Positions 61,210-64,000 of a stretch of 64,000 bases of DNA are shown here, piece by piece. The notes beneath the pieces were generated by a model. The model was given only the letters and a program-made list of their open reading frames with translations. It was not told the origin of the DNA and made no database searches. Both the position numbers and the translations under genes were made by a program. This DNA comes from Longimicrobium sp. (GTDB taxonomy: Bacteria; Gemmatimonadota; Gemmatimonadetes; Longimicrobiales; Longimicrobiaceae), in the NCBI GenBank assembly GCA_036389795.1, contig DASVWD010000072.1, forward strand, positions 1-64,000, written 5' to 3'. Positions within the stretch are counted from its first letter, which is position 1, and each line of letters begins with the position of its first letter.

Positions 61210-61375
61210 CTCTCTTCCGGGGAACGTCGGGAGCCGGCGAGGGAGCCCGGCCCGGGTGCAAGCGCCGGGCCGCCTACCGCATCACCCGGATCCGGTCGAA
61301 CGGCGGGCGAGCAAGAGATCGTGCCCGGCCGGCATCCGTGCCGCTGCCGCGCCCGATCCACCTGGCGAGGGGAGA

Positions 61376-61442
61376 AGATTCTTCGGCCCTGCGATCATCC
61401 GTTCGGAGGCTGGTCCCGTGTGATCGGGGCCTCAGAATGACA
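61376..61442 (-). repeat. family D repeat (TGTCATTCTGAGG...GAAGAATCT), copy 2
   Basis: Read on the minus strand the sequence runs TGTCATTCTGAGGCCC, a 40-base middle, then GGGCCGAAGAATCT. It is the inverse-oriented partner of 7554-7592. The surrounding 61210-61526 has no gene. Confidence 0.55.
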
Positions 61443-61526
61443 GCGAACACCCACGCACAACCGGATCGCCCGGGCCCGGGGCTGACGGCTGGCGGCGTCG
61501 CACGTAAGTTGCCGCGGCGCCGGACC

Positions 61527-61555
61527 CACTCTCGCACTCCCGCACTCACGCACTT
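61527..61555 (+). repeat. family A array (CGCACTC units) before the HAD gene
   Basis: Four CACTCNCG-type units end ten bases before the GTG start at 61565. Confidence 0.65.
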
Positions 61556-61564
61556 GGGGCTGCA

Positions 61565-62254
61565 GTGATCGACGCGGTGGTCTTCGACTTCGACGGGCTG
61601 ATCTTCGACAGCGAGACGCACGAGTTCGAGACCGTGCGCGAGCTGCTGGCCGAGCACGGCGGCGAGCTGACGCTGGAGGTGTGGTCGGACTGCGTCGGCC
61701 GCGCGCCGGGGTGGTTCGACCCGTACGCGCACCTGGAGGAGCAGATCGGCAGGGCCGTGGACCGCGAGGCTCTGGACGAGCTGCGCCGGCGGCGCTACTT
61801 CGAGCGCATCTCCGCCGAGGGGCCGATCCCGGGGGTGGAGGAGGCGCTCCGGGCGGCGCGCTCGCTGGGGCTCAGGGTGGGGCTCGCCTCCAGCTCGTCG
61901 CGCGAGTGGGTGGAGGGGCAGCTGCGGCGGCTGGGGCTGCTGCACTACTTCCACTGCATCCGCACCAGCGACGACGTGGAGCACGCCAAGCCCGAGCCCG
62001 ACCTGTACCTGAGCGTGCTGCGCTGCCTGGGCGTGGAGCCGCACCGCGCGGTGGCGTTCGAAGACTCGCCCAACGGGGCGCTGGCCGCCCGGCGCGCGGG
62101 CCTGTACTGTGTCGTGGTCCCGAACCGGATCACCGCCGCGCTGCAGTTCGGCGAGCACGACCTGCGGCTGGAGTCGCTGGTGCAGGCCGAGCTGGCCGAC
62201 CTGCTCGCCCGCCTCGCCGCCAGCCGCGGAGGAGATCCACCGCCGGAGCCCTGA
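61565..62254 (+). CDS. HAD-superfamily hydrolase (beta-phosphoglucomutase-like)
   Basis: The 229-aa protein has the HAD motifs: VVFDFDGLIFDSE (nucleophile Asp in DFDG, about 6-9), ASSSSREWV (motif II), KPEPDLYLSVL (motif III Lys, about 141) and AFEDSPNGALAA (motif IV). The helical cap is subclass I. Many members act on sugar phosphates; the substrate is unknown. The start is GTG 61565. The next gene begins 36 bp later on the same strand. Confidence 0.9.
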   Translation: MIDAVVFDFDGLIFDSETHEFETVRELLAEHGGELTLEVWSDCVGRAPGWFDPYAHLEEQIGRAVDREALDELRRRRYFERISAEGPIPGVEEALRAARSLGLRVGLASSSSREWVEGQLRRLGLLHYFHCIRTSDDVEHAKPEPDLYLSVLRCLGVEPHRAVAFEDSPNGALAARRAGLYCVVVPNRITAALQFGEHDLRLESLVQAELADLLARLAASRGGDPPPEP

Positions 62255-62290
62255 ATCCGTCACGCACGCCGTTTCCGGAGACCCGAAGTG

Positions 62291-63715
62291 ATGCAGATCC
62301 GCCCGCTCTTCGCCGCCGTCCCCCTCGCGCTCGCCGCCTTCGTCGCGCCGGCGGCCGCGCAGGACCGTCCCCAGCCCGCCGCGCCCGCCGTGCGGCCCGC
62401 GGCCCAGGCGCCCGCGCAGGGCGAGGCCGTCTCGGGCGAGGACCCGCGCATCCGCGAGATCGCCGGGGCGCCCTCGGCGGCGCGGGTGGAGGCCGACATC
62501 CGGCGGCTGGCGGGGTTCGGCACGCGGCACACGCTCTCCGACACCGTGAGCCGCACGCGCGGGATCGGGGCGGCGCGGCGGTGGCTCTTCGACGAGTTCC
62601 AGCGCATCTCGCGGGCGTGCGGCGACTGCCTGGAGGTGCGCTACGTCGACTCGATCATCCCGGGGCGGCCGAACACGCGCATCCCCACCGACACGCGGGT
62701 GGTGGACGTGGTGGCGATCCAGCGCGGCCGGACGGACCCCAACCGCTACGTGCTGATCACCGCGCACTACGACTCGCGGGTGACCGACGTGATGGACGCC
62801 ACCAGCGACGCGCCCGGCGCCAACGACGACGCCTCGGGGGTGGCGGCGGCGCTCGAGGCGGCGCGGGTGCTCTCGCGCTACCGCTTCGACGCGTCGATCG
62901 TCTACGCGCCGCTGGCGGGCGAGGAGCAGGGGCTGAACGGGGGCGAGATCCTGGCGCGCTTCGCGAAGGACAACGGGTGGAACATCGCGGGCGTGCTCAA
63001 CAACGACATCATCGGCAACACGCGCGGGCAGAACGGGGTGACCGACAACCGCACGGCGCGCGTCTTCGGCCCCGGCATCCCGCCGACGGCCACGCAGGCC
63101 GAGCTGCGGCGCATCCTGACCACCGGCGGCGAGCTCGACACGCCCTCTCGGCAGCTCATGCGCTACGTGGACCGCGTCGCCGACCGCTACGTCCCCAACT
63201 TCGACGTGCTGCCGATCTACCGGCTGGACCGCTTCGGCCGCGGGGGCGACCACACGCCGTTCTTCAACCTGGGCTTCCCGGCCGTGCGCCTCACCGAGAC
63301 GTGGGAGGACTACACGCGCCAGCACCAGAACCTGCGGGTCGAGAACGGGATCCGCTACGGCGACGTGCCCGACGAGGTGGACTTCGGCTACGTGGCCAGG
63401 ATGACGGCGCTGAACGCGGCGGCACTGGCCTCGCTGGCCTGGGCGCCGCCCGCGCCCGACAGCGTGACGGTGGCGGGGGGCGTCTCTCCCAGCACCACGC
63501 TGCGGTGGAAGCCGGTCTCCGCGCCGGACCTGGCCGGCTACCGCGTCTACTGGCGCGAGCCGACGTCGGCGCAGTGGCAGTGGTCGCGCTGGGTGGGGAA
63601 CGTGACGGAGGCGGTGCTGGAGAACATCGTCATCGACAACTACTTCTTCGGCGTGGCGGCGGTGGACCGCGAGGGGCACGAGAGCCTGCCGGTGTTCCCG
63701 CTCCCGGGGAGATAG
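62291..63715 (+). CDS. secreted M28 family metallopeptidase
   Basis: The 474-aa protein has a signal peptide (about 1-24, ending PAAAQ) and a Pro/Ala-rich spacer. The zinc peptidase core shows TAHYDSR (about 161-167, His and Asp ligands), GANDDASGVAAALE (Asp), GEEQGLNG (catalytic Glu) and a late DHTPFFNLGFPAVRLTE. A C-terminal fibronectin-III-like domain (about 390-474; LRWKPVSAPDLAGYRVYWRE) follows. It is exported and may trim peptides outside the cell. ATG 62291 is used; GTG 62288 is possible. Confidence 0.92.
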   Translation: MQIRPLFAAVPLALAAFVAPAAAQDRPQPAAPAVRPAAQAPAQGEAVSGEDPRIREIAGAPSAARVEADIRRLAGFGTRHTLSDTVSRTRGIGAARRWLFDEFQRISRACGDCLEVRYVDSIIPGRPNTRIPTDTRVVDVVAIQRGRTDPNRYVLITAHYDSRVTDVMDATSDAPGANDDASGVAAALEAARVLSRYRFDASIVYAPLAGEEQGLNGGEILARFAKDNGWNIAGVLNNDIIGNTRGQNGVTDNRTARVFGPGIPPTATQAELRRILTTGGELDTPSRQLMRYVDRVADRYVPNFDVLPIYRLDRFGRGGDHTPFFNLGFPAVRLTETWEDYTRQHQNLRVENGIRYGDVPDEVDFGYVARMTALNAAALASLAWAPPAPDSVTVAGGVSPSTTLRWKPVSAPDLAGYRVYWREPTSAQWQWSRWVGNVTEAVLENIVIDNYFFGVAAVDREGHESLPVFPLPGR

Positions 63716-63762
63716 GCCTCGCGCCGAACCCGGCGAGAGACCTCTCTGACGCCATAAGAAGG

Positions 63763-63796
63763 GCCCCCGCGGCGCACCGCGGGGGCCCTTCCTTCT
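63763..63796. terminator. terminator after the M28 peptidase
   Basis: The stem AAGGGCCCCCGCGG/CCGCGGGGGCCCTT is followed by CCTTCT on the plus strand. It sits between the peptidase and the convergent cysteine-rich gene. Confidence 0.75.
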
Positions 63797-63811
63797 GCCG
63801 TCGGTGGCGCG

Positions 63812-64000
63812 TCAGTCCCGGACGCAGCTGCACCTGCAGTTGTTCGGGTCGCGGCTGCAGTCGCAGCACGCGTGGTAGCCCGGAATGCAGAGGATCTGGC
63901 AGGTGGAGTTGCTGCAGTCGGTGCTCCCGCCGCCAGGGCACCCGGGCGGCGACCCGGCCGCCTTCGCCGCGCCGTCGCTGGCCGTGCGCGTCCCGCAGCT
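63812..64000 (-). CDS. cysteine-rich protein, C-terminal part (cut by window edge)
   Basis: The last 62 residues end at TGA 63812-63814 and include eleven cysteines, for example STDCSNSTCQILCIPG and CCDCSRDPNNCRCSC. A Gly/Pro/Ala-rich stretch (AAKAAGSPPGCPGGG) precedes them. The start lies outside the window. Such tails occur in Cys-rich RiPP precursors, metal-binding proteins and secreted disulfide proteins; the visible part does not choose between them. Confidence 0.55.
   Translation of the reverse strand, partial: SCGTRTASDGAAKAAGSPPGCPGGGSTDCSNSTCQILCIPGYHACCDCSRDPNNCRCSCVRD

Overview
ORGANISM. The window is about 70% GC, has short intergenic spaces, Shine-Dalgarno sites of the AGGAGG type and many GTG starts. 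The gene set (SUF system with SufU and a Rieske protein, reaction-centre-type multihaem cytochrome, ZU5-like lipoproteins, TPR/HD-GYP proteins) and the dense dispersed repeats suggest a Longimicrobium-like member of the Gemmatimonadota. This is inference from gene style; there is no rRNA in the window.

LAYOUT. 0-6.3 kb: minus-strand SUF operon sufC-sufB-sufD-Rieske-sufS-sufU, with a Fur-like palindrome upstream. 6.6-10.2 kb: patatin, membrane coiled-coil protein, RDD protein, hypothetical. 10.4-14 kb: STAND-type ATPase and a secreted hypothetical. 14.1-21.1 kb: minus-strand pyruvate dehydrogenase operon lipA-Uma2-pdhA-[four-helix-bundle element]-pdhB-pdhC; the 3' end of pdhC is partly duplicated on the far side of a 180-aa gene. 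21.5-32.2 kb: a duplicated signalling island with two HD-GYP/TPR proteins, two TPR proteins, four ZU5-like lipoproteins and an NtrC-like AAA+ regulator that lacks GAFTGA. 32.6-40.4 kb: AidB-like acyl-CoA dehydrogenase, metK with a structured leader, a RES toxin whose antitoxin carries a sigma-region-2-like domain, DUF3303, SDR and MFS genes. 40.7-45.1 kb: plus-strand assembly-line accessory operon (FkbK/J/I-like trio, MbtH, thioesterase II, Sfp-type PPTase) with no NRPS/PKS. 45.1-51.1 kb: AraC-like regulator, small lipoprotein, TPR protein, clpA, clpS, hxlR. 51.3-64 kb: SPFH-GYF protein, cytochrome c, STAS fragment, zinc ribbon, ECF sigma/anti-sigma pair, DUF72, GH19-SH3b, AAA ATPase, DUF433, thioredoxin-reductase-like, HAD, M28 peptidase and the end of a cysteine-rich protein.

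HOW IT WORKS TOGETHER. SUF makes the Fe-S clusters that LipA needs; LipA makes the lipoyl cofactor of PdhC. ClpS delivers substrates to ClpA. The 21.5-32.2 kb island looks like one surface-sensing or c-di-GMP unit that has been duplicated and rearranged.

MOST UNUSUAL. At least five repeat families fill the intergenic DNA. The most striking (family A) forms hairpins of period-7 tandem repeats placed within 0-4 nt of stop codons in the suf and pdh operons. Three of these hairpins are empty and one encloses a gene of the 23S rRNA intervening-sequence/four-helix-bundle family, so this looks like a mobile or formerly mobile element. The sigma-like antitoxin fused to the RES partner and the pdhC 3'-end duplication are the next best candidates for undescribed biology.
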